Below are positions 9,092 through 18,019 of a stretch of DNA of 64,000 nucleotides, in pieces; the first letter of the stretch is position 1, and the number at the start of each line of letters is the position of its first letter. The DNA is from Phormidesmis sp963789215. GTDB lineage: Bacteria > Cyanobacteriota > Cyanobacteriia > Phormidesmidales > Phormidesmidaceae. The notes below the pieces were generated by a model. The model did not search any database. It saw nothing but the letters and a program-made list of their open reading frames with translations, and had not been told where the DNA came from. The stretch spans positions 248,001-312,000 of the forward strand of contig CAWBJY010000011.1 in assembly GCA_963789215.1 (NCBI GenBank). Reading direction: 5' to 3'. The position numbers and the translations under genes were made by a program.

Positions 9092-10009
9092 TTGTCTGCA
9101 CAGTTTCTCGTCGGCGTTTATGTTCCTACTGAGCCTTTAGCTGAAACCCTACATCAGCTACTCGCCCAGCGGAGCTTTGTGGTGAGCTGGAGTGAGTCGG
9201 AGCTGGACTTTACGAACTGGGTAGTGAGCAACCGCCATCGGATTGACTGCCTGATTGTGCAGTCTTCTGAAGAGTCTATGCAGACGTTGAGAGGGTTGCG
9301 ATCGCGCGATATTCTACTACCGGCCCTGATGGTGCGAGAGGCTAGCAGTCCAGTGCTGTCTGCGAATAGCGCTCTTGCAAATGCAGGGCGTGGAGCGATT
9401 GATCAAAACGGGAACGGGACTAGTGAAAACCAGATAGATACTGGCTATCACGAAGCGCTCACAGACGTATATGTCAATGATATCGACGGACTCGACGATG
9501 CCATCCGTCAAGCTGTAGATCGCTATTTACAGCTGCCGACTGAGATTAGGGAATATGAAGCTAGACGACAGAAAGAATCAGATCAACGCCTGTTCTTGCT
9601 GAGCTTGCAGCAGCAGCGCCTAAGAGAAAAACTGAAAGAACGACTGGGGTATGCAGGCGTGTATTACAAGCGCAATCGGCAGAACTTTCTGCGGAATATG
9701 AATTCTTCTGAAAAGCAAGAGTTCCTAGACAAGCTGCATCAAGACTACCGGCGCATCATCTTAAACTACTTTTCAGACGATGACGAAATAAACCAGAAGA
9801 TTGACGACTTTGTGAACGTGGCTTTCTTTGCGGATGTGTCTGTGCCTAATATTGTGGAATTACATATGGAACTGATCGAAGATTTCTCGAAGCAGCTTAA
9901 GCTAGAAGGACGCAACGAAGAAGTCTTAGCTGACTATCGCCTGACGCTCATAGACGTGATCGCTCATCTCTGTGAAATGTATCGCCGATCCATCCCTCAA
10001 GACATATAG
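9092..10009 (+). CDS. kaiA: circadian clock protein KaiA
   Basis: KaiA stimulates KaiC autophosphorylation by binding the C-terminal tail of KaiC. The 305-residue protein has an N-terminal pseudo-receiver domain (about residues 1-135) and a C-terminal four-helix dimerisation and KaiC-binding domain (about residues 180-300) with conserved RLGYAGVYYKR and DDDEINQKIDDFVN stretches. It is a full-length KaiA, not the short C-terminal form of some filamentous strains. The reading frame starts with TTG; no ATG precedes it. kaiB follows 51 bases later. Confidence 0.96.
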   Translation: MSAQFLVGVYVPTEPLAETLHQLLAQRSFVVSWSESELDFTNWVVSNRHRIDCLIVQSSEESMQTLRGLRSRDILLPALMVREASSPVLSANSALANAGRGAIDQNGNGTSENQIDTGYHEALTDVYVNDIDGLDDAIRQAVDRYLQLPTEIREYEARRQKESDQRLFLLSLQQQRLREKLKERLGYAGVYYKRNRQNFLRNMNSSEKQEFLDKLHQDYRRIILNYFSDDDEINQKIDDFVNVAFFADVSVPNIVELHMELIEDFSKQLKLEGRNEEVLADYRLTLIDVIAHLCEMYRRSIPQDI

Positions 10010-10060
10010 CTACTTTGATAGCCCTTAAAAGGCATCCTTTTCACTTTTCACTACTCCACT

Positions 10061-10375
10061 ATGAGCGCCTCCCAAAAAACGTACGTATTAAAGCTGTATG
10101 TAGCTGGAAACACGCCGAGTTCTGCCAAAGCATTGAGAATGCTGAACAACATTTTGGAAAAAGACTTCCAAGGGGTCTATGCGCTAAAAGTGATCGATGT
10201 CCTTAAAAATCCACAGCTGGCTGAGGAAGATAAGATATCGGCTACGCCTACGCTGGCTAAAATTTTGCCGCCGCCAGTACGAAAAATCATTGGCGATCTT
10301 TCCGATCGCGAGCGCGTTCTGATTGGTCTTGATCTGCTCTATCACGAACTTCAGGAGGATAGCTCACTGAGCTAA
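10061..10375 (+). CDS. kaiB: circadian clock protein KaiB
   Basis: KaiB is the fold-switching partner that binds phosphorylated KaiC and sequesters KaiA. The 104-residue protein has the thioredoxin-like N-half (YVLKLYVAGNTPSS) and the conserved IDVLKNPQLAEEDKI...TPTLAKILPPP segment. Its length matches the family. It stands between kaiA and kaiC with gaps of 51 and 102 bases. The 102-base gap before kaiC is longer than an ordinary intra-operon space, though kaiB and kaiC are normally one transcript. Confidence 0.97.
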   Translation: MSASQKTYVLKLYVAGNTPSSAKALRMLNNILEKDFQGVYALKVIDVLKNPQLAEEDKISATPTLAKILPPPVRKIIGDLSDRERVLIGLDLLYHELQEDSSLS

Positions 10376-10477
10376 TTAGCGTATTTTGTCGGACGTTTCA
10401 TTCTTTATAGTTTGCTTTCCTGTCTGTTTGCTCACTTTCAACAACTACCTTAAAAACATCTATTCAATTGGCTAACT

Positions 10478-12106
10478 ATGACTTCTCTCAACGTCTTCTC
10501 GGCAGATAGCCAGGCCCTGACTCGCGCTAAAGGGGTTCAAAAAATTCGCACGATGATCGAAGGCTTTGATGATATTAGCCATGGTGGCCTGCCGGTTGGA
10601 CGCTCGACGTTGGTTAGCGGCACCTCGGGCACGGGTAAAACGCTGTTAGCGGTACAGTTTCTCTATCACGGAATAACCTACTTCGACGAACCCGGCGTGT
10701 TTGTCACGTTTGAAGAATCACCTGCTGACATTATTACCAATGCCTATAGCTTTGGCTGGGACTTACAGGCTTTTATTGACAGCGGAAAACTCTTTATTTT
10801 GGATGCTTGTCCTGACCCTGAAGGGGGGGAGATTGTCGGCAGTTTTGATTTGTCGGCGCTGATTGAGCGGATTCAATATGCCATTCGTAAGTACAAGGCC
10901 AAGCGCGTTTCGATTGACTCAGTAACGGCTATTTTTCATCAGTATGATGCGGCTGAAGTGGTGCGGCGAGAGATCTTCCGGCTGCTGGCGCGGCTAAAGC
11001 AAATTGGTGTGACGACGCTAATGACAACAGAGCGAGTGGATGAGTATGGCCCGGTGGCTCGCTTTGGCGTTGAGGAGTTTGTGTCGGACAATGTGGTAAT
11101 TGTGCGAAATACGCTGGAATGCGAGCGCAGGCGGCGAACGCTGGAGATTTTGAAGCTGCGCGGAACGACCCATATGAAGGGAGAGTATCCGTTTACGATT
11201 ACCAATCACGGCGTTAGCATCTTCCCGCTGGGGGCAATGCAGCTGACTCAGCGTTCGTCTAACGTGCGAGTGTCTTCGGGGGTGGAAACGCTCGATAAAA
11301 TGTGCGGCGGTGGCTTTTTTAAAGACTCTATTATTTTGGCAACGGGTGCTACGGGTACAGGTAAAACGCTGTTGGTGAGCAACTTTTTGGCGGATGCCTG
11401 TGAGAATGGCGAGCGGGCTATTTTGTTTGCTTATGAAGAGTCGCGATCGCAGCTTTCTCGAAACGCGTCTTCTTGGGGCATCGACTTTGAGGAGATGGAG
11501 CGTAAGGGTTTACTGAAGATTATTTGCGCCTATCCCGAATCGACGGGGCTAGAAGATCACCTGCAAATTATTAAGACGCAAATTGCGGAGTTTAAGCCTT
11601 CGCGAATTGCGATTGACTCGCTGTCGGCGTTAGATCGCGGCGTGAGCAACAACTCGTTTCGGCAGTTTGTAATTGGTGTAACCGGGTATGCGAAGCAAGA
11701 AGAAATCACCGGCTTCTTTACGAATACGACTGAGCAGTTTATGGGGTCGAATTCAATTACGGATTCTCATATTTCGACGATTACAGACACAATTTTGATG
11801 CTGCAATACGTTGAGATTCGCGGCGAGATGAGTAGAGCAATCAACGTGTTTAAGATGCGCGGCTCCTGGCACGATAAGTCGATTAGAGAATATGTGATTA
11901 GCTCGGATGGCCCGCAGATTCAAGAGTCTTTCCGCGACTTGGAGGGCATTATCAGCGGCTCTCCAAGACGCGTGGTTAGTAACGAGAAGAACGAACTCTC
12001 GCGGATTATGCAGGGGGTGAGTAAACGGCCAACGACCAAGCAGCGGCGGCAGTCAGAGTCAGCGTTTGACATCGACAAATTTGCCAGCGATGGCCTTGAT
12101 CCTTAG
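10478..12106 (+). CDS. kaiC: circadian clock ATPase/autokinase KaiC
   Basis: KaiC is the hexameric clock core with ATPase, kinase and phosphatase activities. Both RecA-like halves are intact. CI has Walker A GTSGTGKT at residues 48-55 and catalytic Glu79-Glu80. CII has GATGTGKT near 290-297 and the YEES glutamates near 320. The phosphorylation pair is Ser433-Thr434, with Thr428 nearby, in the unchanged SITDSHISTITDT segment. The A-loop region NEKNELSRIMQG is present. At 542 residues the protein is about 20 longer than the Synechococcus elongatus protein; the extra residues are a basic, then acidic, C-terminal tail. Confidence 0.98.
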   Translation: MTSLNVFSADSQALTRAKGVQKIRTMIEGFDDISHGGLPVGRSTLVSGTSGTGKTLLAVQFLYHGITYFDEPGVFVTFEESPADIITNAYSFGWDLQAFIDSGKLFILDACPDPEGGEIVGSFDLSALIERIQYAIRKYKAKRVSIDSVTAIFHQYDAAEVVRREIFRLLARLKQIGVTTLMTTERVDEYGPVARFGVEEFVSDNVVIVRNTLECERRRRTLEILKLRGTTHMKGEYPFTITNHGVSIFPLGAMQLTQRSSNVRVSSGVETLDKMCGGGFFKDSIILATGATGTGKTLLVSNFLADACENGERAILFAYEESRSQLSRNASSWGIDFEEMERKGLLKIICAYPESTGLEDHLQIIKTQIAEFKPSRIAIDSLSALDRGVSNNSFRQFVIGVTGYAKQEEITGFFTNTTEQFMGSNSITDSHISTITDTILMLQYVEIRGEMSRAINVFKMRGSWHDKSIREYVISSDGPQIQESFRDLEGIISGSPRRVVSNEKNELSRIMQGVSKRPTTKQRRQSESAFDIDKFASDGLDP

Positions 12107-12126
12107 TTGATCCAATTAGCAAACAA

Positions 12127-12200
12127 CGAACATGAAGGGATTCGAACCCCCGACCCTCAGAACCGGAATCTGATGCTCTATCCAACTGAGCTACATGTCC
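12127..12200 (-). tRNA. tRNA-Arg (anticodon CCG)
   Basis: On the minus strand the acceptor arms GGACATG and CATGTTC pair over seven positions with one G-U. The D arm (GCTCAGTTGGATAGAGC), the anticodon stem TCAGA/TCTGA around loop TTCCGGT, and the T loop TTCGAAT are all standard. The anticodon CCG reads the CGG arginine codon. The gene is 74 bases with discriminator G and no encoded CCA. It begins just after the kaiC stop, on the opposite strand. Confidence 0.95.
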
Positions 12201-12412
12201 TGGATTTTGCAGATGCGCTAGCCATAGCTTTTGCAGTGCGATTAAATTCTACCACCTTAGATTGAATATGGCCTATTAGTCGTTAACGACTGTTACCGAT
12301 CTGTTACCCATGGGGGCTTTGCTTTCGCTGAGTGATTTAATGAAAGGCACGTTTTAGGAACGGGTTTAGTCGTTTTAGGCACTTATTTTAGATACTTTGG
12401 GAGCGATCGCAC

Positions 12413-13507
12413 ATGAAACGCAGAAGAATACTGGGCTATGGGGCAGGCGCGGTAGGTGCAAGTGCGATCGCGGCTTGTAGCCAACAGCAGGGCGGCGGTG
12501 CGGTGAGCGGCGATTTGCCTAGAGTACAGTGGCGGATGGCGACGAGCTGGCCGCAGTCTCTCGATACAATCTATGGCGGGGCCGCGACGGTGTGCGATCG
12601 CATTTCTGCGCTCACCGATGGCCGATTTACGATTGAACCCTACGCGGCTGGCGAAATCGTCCCTGGCTTACAAGTGCTAGACGCCGTGCAGGGCGGCACC
12701 GTGGAATGCGGCCACAGCGCGGCCTACTACTACGTGGGCAAAAACCCGGCTCTGGCCTTTGGCACCACCGTTCCGTTTGGCCTGAATGCGCAGCAGCAAA
12801 ACGCCTGGTTCTACCACGGCGGCGGCTTAGATACGATGCACAAGCTCTATGCAGACTTCAACGTCATTAGCTTCCCGGCGGGAAATACAGGCGTTCAGAT
12901 GGGCGGCTGGTTTAAGAACAACATCAAAACCGTCTCTGACCTGAAGGGCCTGAAGATGCGAATTCCCGGACTGGGCGGTGAGGTGATGAATAAGCTAGGC
13001 GTGAATGTGCAGGTGCTACCGGGGGGCGAGATTTACCTGGCGCTCGATCGAGGGGCGATTGACGCGGCAGAATTTGTTGGCCCTTATGATGACGAGAAGC
13101 TAGGACTGCAAAACGCGGCGAGCTACTACTACTACCCAGGATGGTGGGAACCCGGAGCAACGCTGGACGCCACGGTGAATTTGGACAAGTGGAATGAGCT
13201 GCCCGAAGAGTATCAGGAAGTCTTTAAGACGGCGACTTACGAGGCGAATATCGACATGCTTGCTAAGTATGATGCGCTCAATGGAGCCGCATTGCAGAGC
13301 CTAGTCGATGGCGGCACAGAGCTGATTCCCTATAGCGACGAGATTTTGCAGGCAGCGGCCAAGGCTTCGACCGCGCTGTTTGAAGAAAACGCCAGCGGTG
13401 ATGCGACCTTTAGAGAGATATACGAAAGCTGGAAGACTTTTCGCGATCAGGTTCAGGGCTGGAATCAGATCAACGAGCTGAGCTTCTCGCAGTTTGTAGA
13501 GAAGTAA
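12413..13507 (+). CDS. TRAP transporter solute-binding protein (DctP/TakP type)
   Basis: The periplasmic binding component of a tripartite ATP-independent transporter. The 364-residue precursor starts with a twin-arginine-like KRRRILGYGAG segment followed by a hydrophobic stretch and an AAC lipobox near residue 21, so it may be Tat-exported and lipid-anchored. The mature part matches the alpha-keto/carboxylate-binding DctP family, with WRMATSWPQ, KMRIPGLGGEV and GPYDDEKLGL blocks. The membrane subunits lie 1.3 kb further right on the opposite strand, so the transporter genes are not one operon here. The ligand is unknown. Confidence 0.88.
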   Translation: MKRRRILGYGAGAVGASAIAACSQQQGGGAVSGDLPRVQWRMATSWPQSLDTIYGGAATVCDRISALTDGRFTIEPYAAGEIVPGLQVLDAVQGGTVECGHSAAYYYVGKNPALAFGTTVPFGLNAQQQNAWFYHGGGLDTMHKLYADFNVISFPAGNTGVQMGGWFKNNIKTVSDLKGLKMRIPGLGGEVMNKLGVNVQVLPGGEIYLALDRGAIDAAEFVGPYDDEKLGLQNAASYYYYPGWWEPGATLDATVNLDKWNELPEEYQEVFKTATYEANIDMLAKYDALNGAALQSLVDGGTELIPYSDEILQAAAKASTALFEENASGDATFREIYESWKTFRDQVQGWNQINELSFSQFVEK

Positions 13508-13556
13508 AATGTTTGTAGAGAAGTAAAACTAGCGGTGTCGCAATCGAGATCTGAGG

Positions 13557-14090
13557 CTACATATAAAAATCATCCGCTGAAACCTGTTCGTCTTCGTAGG
13601 CTTCTGACGCTCCGGCCATTGCGAATTCAACATCTGGCTGCGGCTCATGCCCAACCGCTAGCATTTGCAACAGATTGCCACCCTCTGAGTTGTTGAGAAC
13701 GCCTGCTTGCAGATTGTCCCAAATGGGGGTGACGGTGAGTAGAAGCTGACGACCTTTTTGAGTGACTGAGAGAACTTGGGTGCGGCTATCTTTGCCTTGG
13801 GTAATTTTTAGCCAGCCTTTTTTCTCCATGCGGTCGATGGTGCGGCTGACGGTAGATTTTTCCATGCCGAGGGATTGCCCAAGCCGCCCAGGCTGAATTC
13901 GCTTTTCGCTGATGATGACGGCGAGAATGTTGAGCTGATTGACGGTGAGGCCGTAGGGGCGAAGGGCTTCGTCGTACAGGCGCGTGATGGTGCGATTGAC
14001 CTGCCGCAGCCGACGGGCAACGCACTCTTGCGACATTTGCTCAGCGATTTCTCCAGCTTGCTTTCTAATTTGATCGCTTAAGGAAACCAT
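13557..14090 (-). CDS. MarR-family transcriptional regulator
   Basis: A 177-residue protein with the winged-helix MarR fold. Residues about 45-125 contain the helix-turn-helix and wing: LGQSLGMEKSTVSRTIDRMEKKGWL followed by DSRTQVLSVTQKG. The last 45 residues form an acidic tail. MarR proteins are dimeric repressors usually released by small ligands. It sits between dctP and dctQM, facing dctP tail-to-tail, which makes the transporter genes candidate targets; that is inference. Confidence 0.88.
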   Translation of the reverse strand: MVSLSDQIRKQAGEIAEQMSQECVARRLRQVNRTITRLYDEALRPYGLTVNQLNILAVIISEKRIQPGRLGQSLGMEKSTVSRTIDRMEKKGWLKITQGKDSRTQVLSVTQKGRQLLLTVTPIWDNLQAGVLNNSEGGNLLQMLAVGHEPQPDVEFAMAGASEAYEDEQVSADDFYM

Positions 14091-14246
14091 CGGTAGTATA
14101 AGGAATACGTCAACTAGGCGCAGCGGGACGGCTGTGCGGTTGAATATACAACTTCTGGGGCAATTGCGCTAGTGATTGGAAAAAGCTGTGATGGGTGGCA
14201 AATTTGATAGAATGTGTATGAAATTATATCTGTGTACACATAGAAT

Positions 14247-14441
14247 ATGCGAACAAATATTGTGATTGATGACTCGCTGATGGCAGAAGCTTTGCAGCTT
14301 ACAGGGCTGAGTACAAAGCGAGAGGCTGTAGAGCTGGCCTTACGAACCTTGGTTGAGATTCGGCGGCAGGAAAAGATCCGCCAGTTTAAGGGTCGACTGC
14401 AGTGGGAAGGGAATTTGGATGAAATGAGAGGCGCTGAGTGA
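14247..14441 (+). CDS. VapB-type antitoxin
   Basis: A 64-residue protein that starts MRTNIVIDDSL, the short DNA-binding strand of VapB/DUF2191 antitoxins, followed by TKREAVELALRTLVEIRRQ helices. The C-terminus (about residues 45-64) should wrap around the toxin. It overlaps the following PIN-domain toxin by 4 bases. The pair is probably autoregulated by the VapBC complex, as is known for the family. Confidence 0.85.
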   Translation: MRTNIVIDDSLMAEALQLTGLSTKREAVELALRTLVEIRRQEKIRQFKGRLQWEGNLDEMRGAE

Positions 14442-14845
14442 TTTTTGTAGACTCGAGCGTTTGGATTAACTACTTTAACGGTGTGGGTACGCCTGAGGTC
14501 GAGCATTTAGACGGGTTGCTAGGGACGAGGCGAGTGGCTATTGGCGACTTGGTGCTACTTGAGGTGCTGCAGGGTTTTAGGCGGCGTAAAGACTACGACA
14601 CTGCAAAGGAGTTGCTTTTGTCTTTAAAACTGTTCGATTTGTTGGGTCAAAAAATGGCGCTGAAATCTGCTCAGAACTATCGAATTTTGCGTTCTAAAGG
14701 CATCACGATTCGTAAGACTGCAGACGTTGTTATTGCAACATTTTGCATCGAAAATAACTTGAGTCTGCTGCACGCTGACAGAGACTTTGAGCCTTTTGTT
14801 GAGCATTTAGGACTGAGCGATGCGCTGCCGCGAACTATTGGCTAG
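14438..14845 (+). CDS. VapC-type PIN-domain toxin
   Basis: A 135-residue PIN ribonuclease. The four acidic metal-binding residues are visible as Asp5 (FVDSSVW), Glu42 (LLEVLQG), Asp96 (TADVVIA) and Asp114 (HADRDF), so it looks active. The GTG start overlaps the antitoxin stop (GTGA). Family members cut tRNA or rRNA when the antitoxin is degraded. The stop lies one base from the dctM stop on the other strand. Confidence 0.88.
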   Translation: MIFVDSSVWINYFNGVGTPEVEHLDGLLGTRRVAIGDLVLLEVLQGFRRRKDYDTAKELLLSLKLFDLLGQKMALKSAQNYRILRSKGITIRKTADVVIATFCIENNLSLLHADRDFEPFVEHLGLSDALPRTIG

Positions 14846-14846
14846 A

Positions 14847-16178
14847 CTACTGGCTAATAGAAGGTAGCCAACTTACTAACTGTGGAAAGACAATGATCGC
14901 GACAAGAACTAACAGTTGCAGAATGATAAAAGGAACGACGCCGCGATAGATGTTGCCGGTGGTGATTTCTTTAGGAGCCACGCCGCGCAGGTAGAACAAC
15001 GCGAAGCCGAAGGGCGGGGTGAGAAAGGAGGTTTGCATGTTTGCGCCGATGATGACGCCGTACCAAACAAGATCAATGCCGATTTGTTGGGCGATAGGGG
15101 CGAAGAGGGGAACCACGATAAAGGCAATTTCGAAGAAGTCGATGAAGAAGCCAAGGATAAAAATGGTGATCATGCTGACGAGCAAGAAGCCGATTTCGCC
15201 GCCGGGGAGATTGGTGAGAATATCTGAAATGAAGCGATCGCCCCTTAACCCTCTAAATACCAAACTAAAAGCAGTAGACCCCAGCAAGATAAAAATCACC
15301 ATGCTCGTAGTGCGCAGCGTACTGTCGCAAACGTCTCTCACGCCTTGCCAGGTAAGCTGACGCTTAATAGCGGCGAGCACCATTGCACCAAAACAGCCCA
15401 GTGCGCCTGCTTCTGTTGGCGTAGCGACCCCAAAAAAGATACTGCCGAGTACCAGCAGAATCAAAGCCAGGGGCGGCAGCATGACCTTGATAATTTTGAG
15501 AAACAGCGCTTTGCCGCGAATGCTGAGAATTTCTTCGGGGAGGGCCGGGGCGAGATCTGGGCGGAAGAATGCGATCGCTAAAACATGAATCACAAATGCC
15601 CCAGCCATCATCAGGCCAGGAATCACCGAGCCTAAGAACAAATCGCCCACCGAAATCCCAAGCTGGTCGGCTAGAACAACTAGAACAATACTAGGCGGAA
15701 TAATTTGCCCGAGCGTTCCAGAAGCTGCAATCACGCCGCTTGCCAGATCTTTGTTGTATCCATAGCGCAGCATCGTCGGCAAAGAGATTAGTCCCATTGT
15801 CACGACCGTTGCTGCAACTACGCCCGTCGTCGCGGCCAGCAGTGCGCCCACAACTACAACGGCAACCGCTAGCCCACCGCGAACACGGCCAAACAGACTG
15901 CCCATCGTCTCTAATAAGTCTTCTGCGATGCCGGATTTCTCTAGCATCGCGCCCATAAAAATAAAGTAGGGAATCGCCAGCAGCGTAAAGTTGTTCATGA
16001 TGCCGAAGATTCGCTGGGGCATAGCCGTGAGAAAAATCGGATCGAATACGCCTAGCGCAATGCCGATGATGCCAAAGAGAATAGCCACGCCGCCGAGAGA
16101 AAAGGCGACCGGATAGCCAAAAGAGAGCAGCGCCAGCGCTCCGGCAAACATCGCGGGGCCAAGCCAGTCGGTAATCAT
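14847..16178 (-). CDS. TRAP transporter large permease (DctM)
   Basis: The 12-helix transport subunit of a TRAP system, 443 residues. The sequence is hydrophobic throughout and carries family blocks such as PYFIFMGAMLEKSG, GTLGQIIPPSIVLV and TPTEAGALGCFGA. It overlaps the small-permease gene by 4 bases, so the two are translationally coupled. The matching binding protein is encoded at 12413-13507. The cargo is unknown. Confidence 0.93.
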   Translation of the reverse strand: MITDWLGPAMFAGALALLSFGYPVAFSLGGVAILFGIIGIALGVFDPIFLTAMPQRIFGIMNNFTLLAIPYFIFMGAMLEKSGIAEDLLETMGSLFGRVRGGLAVAVVVVGALLAATTGVVAATVVTMGLISLPTMLRYGYNKDLASGVIAASGTLGQIIPPSIVLVVLADQLGISVGDLFLGSVIPGLMMAGAFVIHVLAIAFFRPDLAPALPEEILSIRGKALFLKIIKVMLPPLALILLVLGSIFFGVATPTEAGALGCFGAMVLAAIKRQLTWQGVRDVCDSTLRTTSMVIFILLGSTAFSLVFRGLRGDRFISDILTNLPGGEIGFLLVSMITIFILGFFIDFFEIAFIVVPLFAPIAQQIGIDLVWYGVIIGANMQTSFLTPPFGFALFYLRGVAPKEITTGNIYRGVVPFIILQLLVLVAIIVFPQLVSWLPSISQ

Positions 16179-16762
16179 GAGCGGTCTCCTGTCGGCTGAT
16201 TATCTGTTGGATCGATAGGTGGAACGGGCGAATCGCCTTGAATGATGGCCCAGTTTTTAATCGCTTCTGAAATGCCCTGAACAATCAACAGTAAAAAGCT
16301 GACAATCACCATCGCTTTGATCGGGTAGCGGCTGAGTCCGCCAGGATCTGGAGAGGTTTCGCGAGTAATCCAGGACTGGACAACCGATTCCCAGGAGAAA
16401 TAAATGACGAGAATAGAGAAGGGAATGAGAAAGAAAAGGGTGCCTGCAAGGTCTGCTACCGCTTTCTTTTTTCGAGTCCATCTGGCATAAAACACATCGA
16501 CGCGTACATGCTCGTTCTGCTGAAGGGTGTAGGCGGCTCCGAGTAGAAAAACCAGATCGAACAAATACCACTGCGTTTCGATGAGGGCATTGGAGCTGAG
16601 GTTTTGGCCGATGGCGTTGCCGATGTAGCGGCCCAATACGTTCCAGACGCCGACGCCAATCATCACCAGTACTAGCCAGTAGGCGAGCTTGCCGATGGCA
16701 CTGGTAAAGCGGTCTATTTTATGGGCGATGGGAAGGAGCGAACTTGACCTATGGTTTCGCAC
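16175..16762 (-). CDS. TRAP transporter small permease (DctQ)
   Basis: A 195-residue protein with four predicted membrane segments (roughly residues 25-45, 65-85, 105-125 and 145-165) and the DctQ core pattern around WNVLGRYIG, YTLQQNEHVRVDVFY and LAGTLFFLIPFSI. It is the first gene of the dctQM pair and overlaps dctM by 4 bases. The N-terminus is soluble and basic. Confidence 0.87.
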   Translation of the reverse strand: MRNHRSSSLLPIAHKIDRFTSAIGKLAYWLVLVMIGVGVWNVLGRYIGNAIGQNLSSNALIETQWYLFDLVFLLGAAYTLQQNEHVRVDVFYARWTRKKKAVADLAGTLFFLIPFSILVIYFSWESVVQSWITRETSPDPGGLSRYPIKAMVIVSFLLLIVQGISEAIKNWAIIQGDSPVPPIDPTDNQPTGDRS

Positions 16763-16894
16763 GGCTTTTTACCCAGATGGTATCGGATACGACATAAAGT
16801 ATCTTACCTGGTTGCTCGCAATGTGCTTTCGTAATGTCTTATGGTTGAAGCAACCTGTGCTCAAAGATAAGATAGTGGAAGGAGGCAAAATACT

Positions 16895-17164
16895 ATGATG
16901 CAAACGGTCAAAGGAATTTATCGTGATGGCAAGATAGAGCTGTTGGAGTCGCCATCAGATGTGTCTGAATCCGAGGTGCTTGTAACCTTTGTGCGAGTGT
17001 CTGAAGAGGCTGCTCAGACTGCTGATGGGCTAGATTTTTCTGATAAGAAGACTAAGATGATGCGCCTTGGTATGTTTGCTAGCAGCGGTGAGTCGCTAAC
17101 GTTAGAAGATTGTAAAATTGCTGAGTTTCATGGCGATCCTGATGACGGTCCTGATTGGTCATAG
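16895..17164 (+). CDS. putative antitoxin next to PIN toxin
   Basis: An 89-residue protein beginning MMQTVKGIYRDGKIELLE, which resembles the short beta-rich start of AF2212/DUF104-type antitoxins. The remainder is acidic and has no fold that I can name. A good ribosome site (GGAGG) precedes the ATG at 16895. It ends 3 bases before a PIN-domain gene, and this placement is the main reason to call it an antitoxin. Confidence 0.7.
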   Translation: MMQTVKGIYRDGKIELLESPSDVSESEVLVTFVRVSEEAAQTADGLDFSDKKTKMMRLGMFASSGESLTLEDCKIAEFHGDPDDGPDWS

Positions 17165-17167
17165 CCA

Positions 17168-17560
17168 GTGAAGTACGTTGTTGATACTCATGTGTTGCTG
17201 TGGTTTTTAGCAGACAGCCCTAAGCTTAGCGATGATGCTAAGGCTGTCTTACTAAATCCTAATAGCGAGCTAATTTTACCTGCGATCGCGCTGGCCGAAG
17301 CCGTCTGGATTGTAGGCAGTGGTAAAACATCTATTCCCTCAGTTGAATCTCTTTGGGCTGCGGTGAATGACGACTTTCGGGTTGAGGTATATCCGCTCAA
17401 TCGGCTTGTGATAAAGGAGACTTTGGCGCTCTCTGCTATTAATGAGATGCACGACCGTCAGATAGTGGCTACGGCTTTGGTAGTTCAAGATTCTGGAGAA
17501 GATGTTGCTTTGTTGACGTGCGATCGCAACATCACAGCCTCGAAACTCATTCCTGATTGA
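17168..17560 (+). CDS. VapC-type PIN-domain toxin
   Basis: A 130-residue PIN protein. The four catalytic acids are present as Asp6 (VVDTHVLLW), Glu44 (ALAEAVW), Asp96 (MHDRQIV) and Asp119 (TCDRNI), so ribonuclease activity is plausible. The DTHVLLW start places it in a PIN subgroup different from that of the 14438-14845 toxin, so the two pairs are not simple duplicates. It starts with GTG 3 bases after the putative antitoxin. Confidence 0.85.
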   Translation: MKYVVDTHVLLWFLADSPKLSDDAKAVLLNPNSELILPAIALAEAVWIVGSGKTSIPSVESLWAAVNDDFRVEVYPLNRLVIKETLALSAINEMHDRQIVATALVVQDSGEDVALLTCDRNITASKLIPD

Positions 17561-17605
17561 GTTGGGCGATCGCTCTAATAATTTGCTTTTTGACTCAAAG
17601 ACTCT

Positions 17606-17866
17606 ATGAAGGCTACGAAACCGAGAAGGTTACTGGTTTATAGTGAGCTTTGGGTTTGCGGAGTCTGTTTGATGTTGATAGCTGTGAAAATAGTTGCGAT
17701 CGCAATAGCCGCCGTCTTGGGCAACTATCTGCTAAACCAGCTTTCTACGTTGCGCGATTTTCCTGGGAAGACGTGGCTGCTGGTAAGACTGCTCGGTTAT
17801 TTGACGGTGATTGCGATCGCGCCACAATCCCTCACAACCACTCTTCCATTCATAACGTCTGCTTAA
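17606..17866 (+). CDS. hypothetical small membrane protein
   Basis: An 86-residue reading frame with two hydrophobic segments (about residues 15-45 and 58-80). I do not recognise a family. The start ATG is preceded only by weak ribosome-binding sequence, and the stop lies inside the left arm of a 23-bp inverted repeat at 17846-17904. It may be a chance or decaying frame in the accessory patch. Confidence 0.3.
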   Translation: MKATKPRRLLVYSELWVCGVCLMLIAVKIVAIAIAAVLGNYLLNQLSTLRDFPGKTWLLVRLLGYLTVIAIAPQSLTTTLPFITSA

Positions 17867-17904
17867 GCGTTTGTAAGAAATGCTAAAGCGGACGTTATGA
17901 ATGG
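17846..17904. repeat. 23-bp imperfect inverted repeat
   Basis: The left arm 17846-17868 (CCATTCATAACGTCTGCTTA plus AGC) pairs with the right arm 17882-17904 with two mismatches around a 13-base loop. There is no T-run after it, so it is a poor terminator. Immediately right of it, GCTAAAGCATTTG occurs twice (near 17945 and 17966), and related GCTTTAGC words also occur. Confidence 0.7.
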
Positions 17905-18019
17905 AGCGTCGGCGCGGGGTTTGCTTTAGCGATCGCGTATACCGCTAAAGCATTTGTTGATAACGCTAAAGCATTTGCTCGCACCGCTATTTCTGTTGTT
18001 GCAACGGTGCAAGCGTTGT

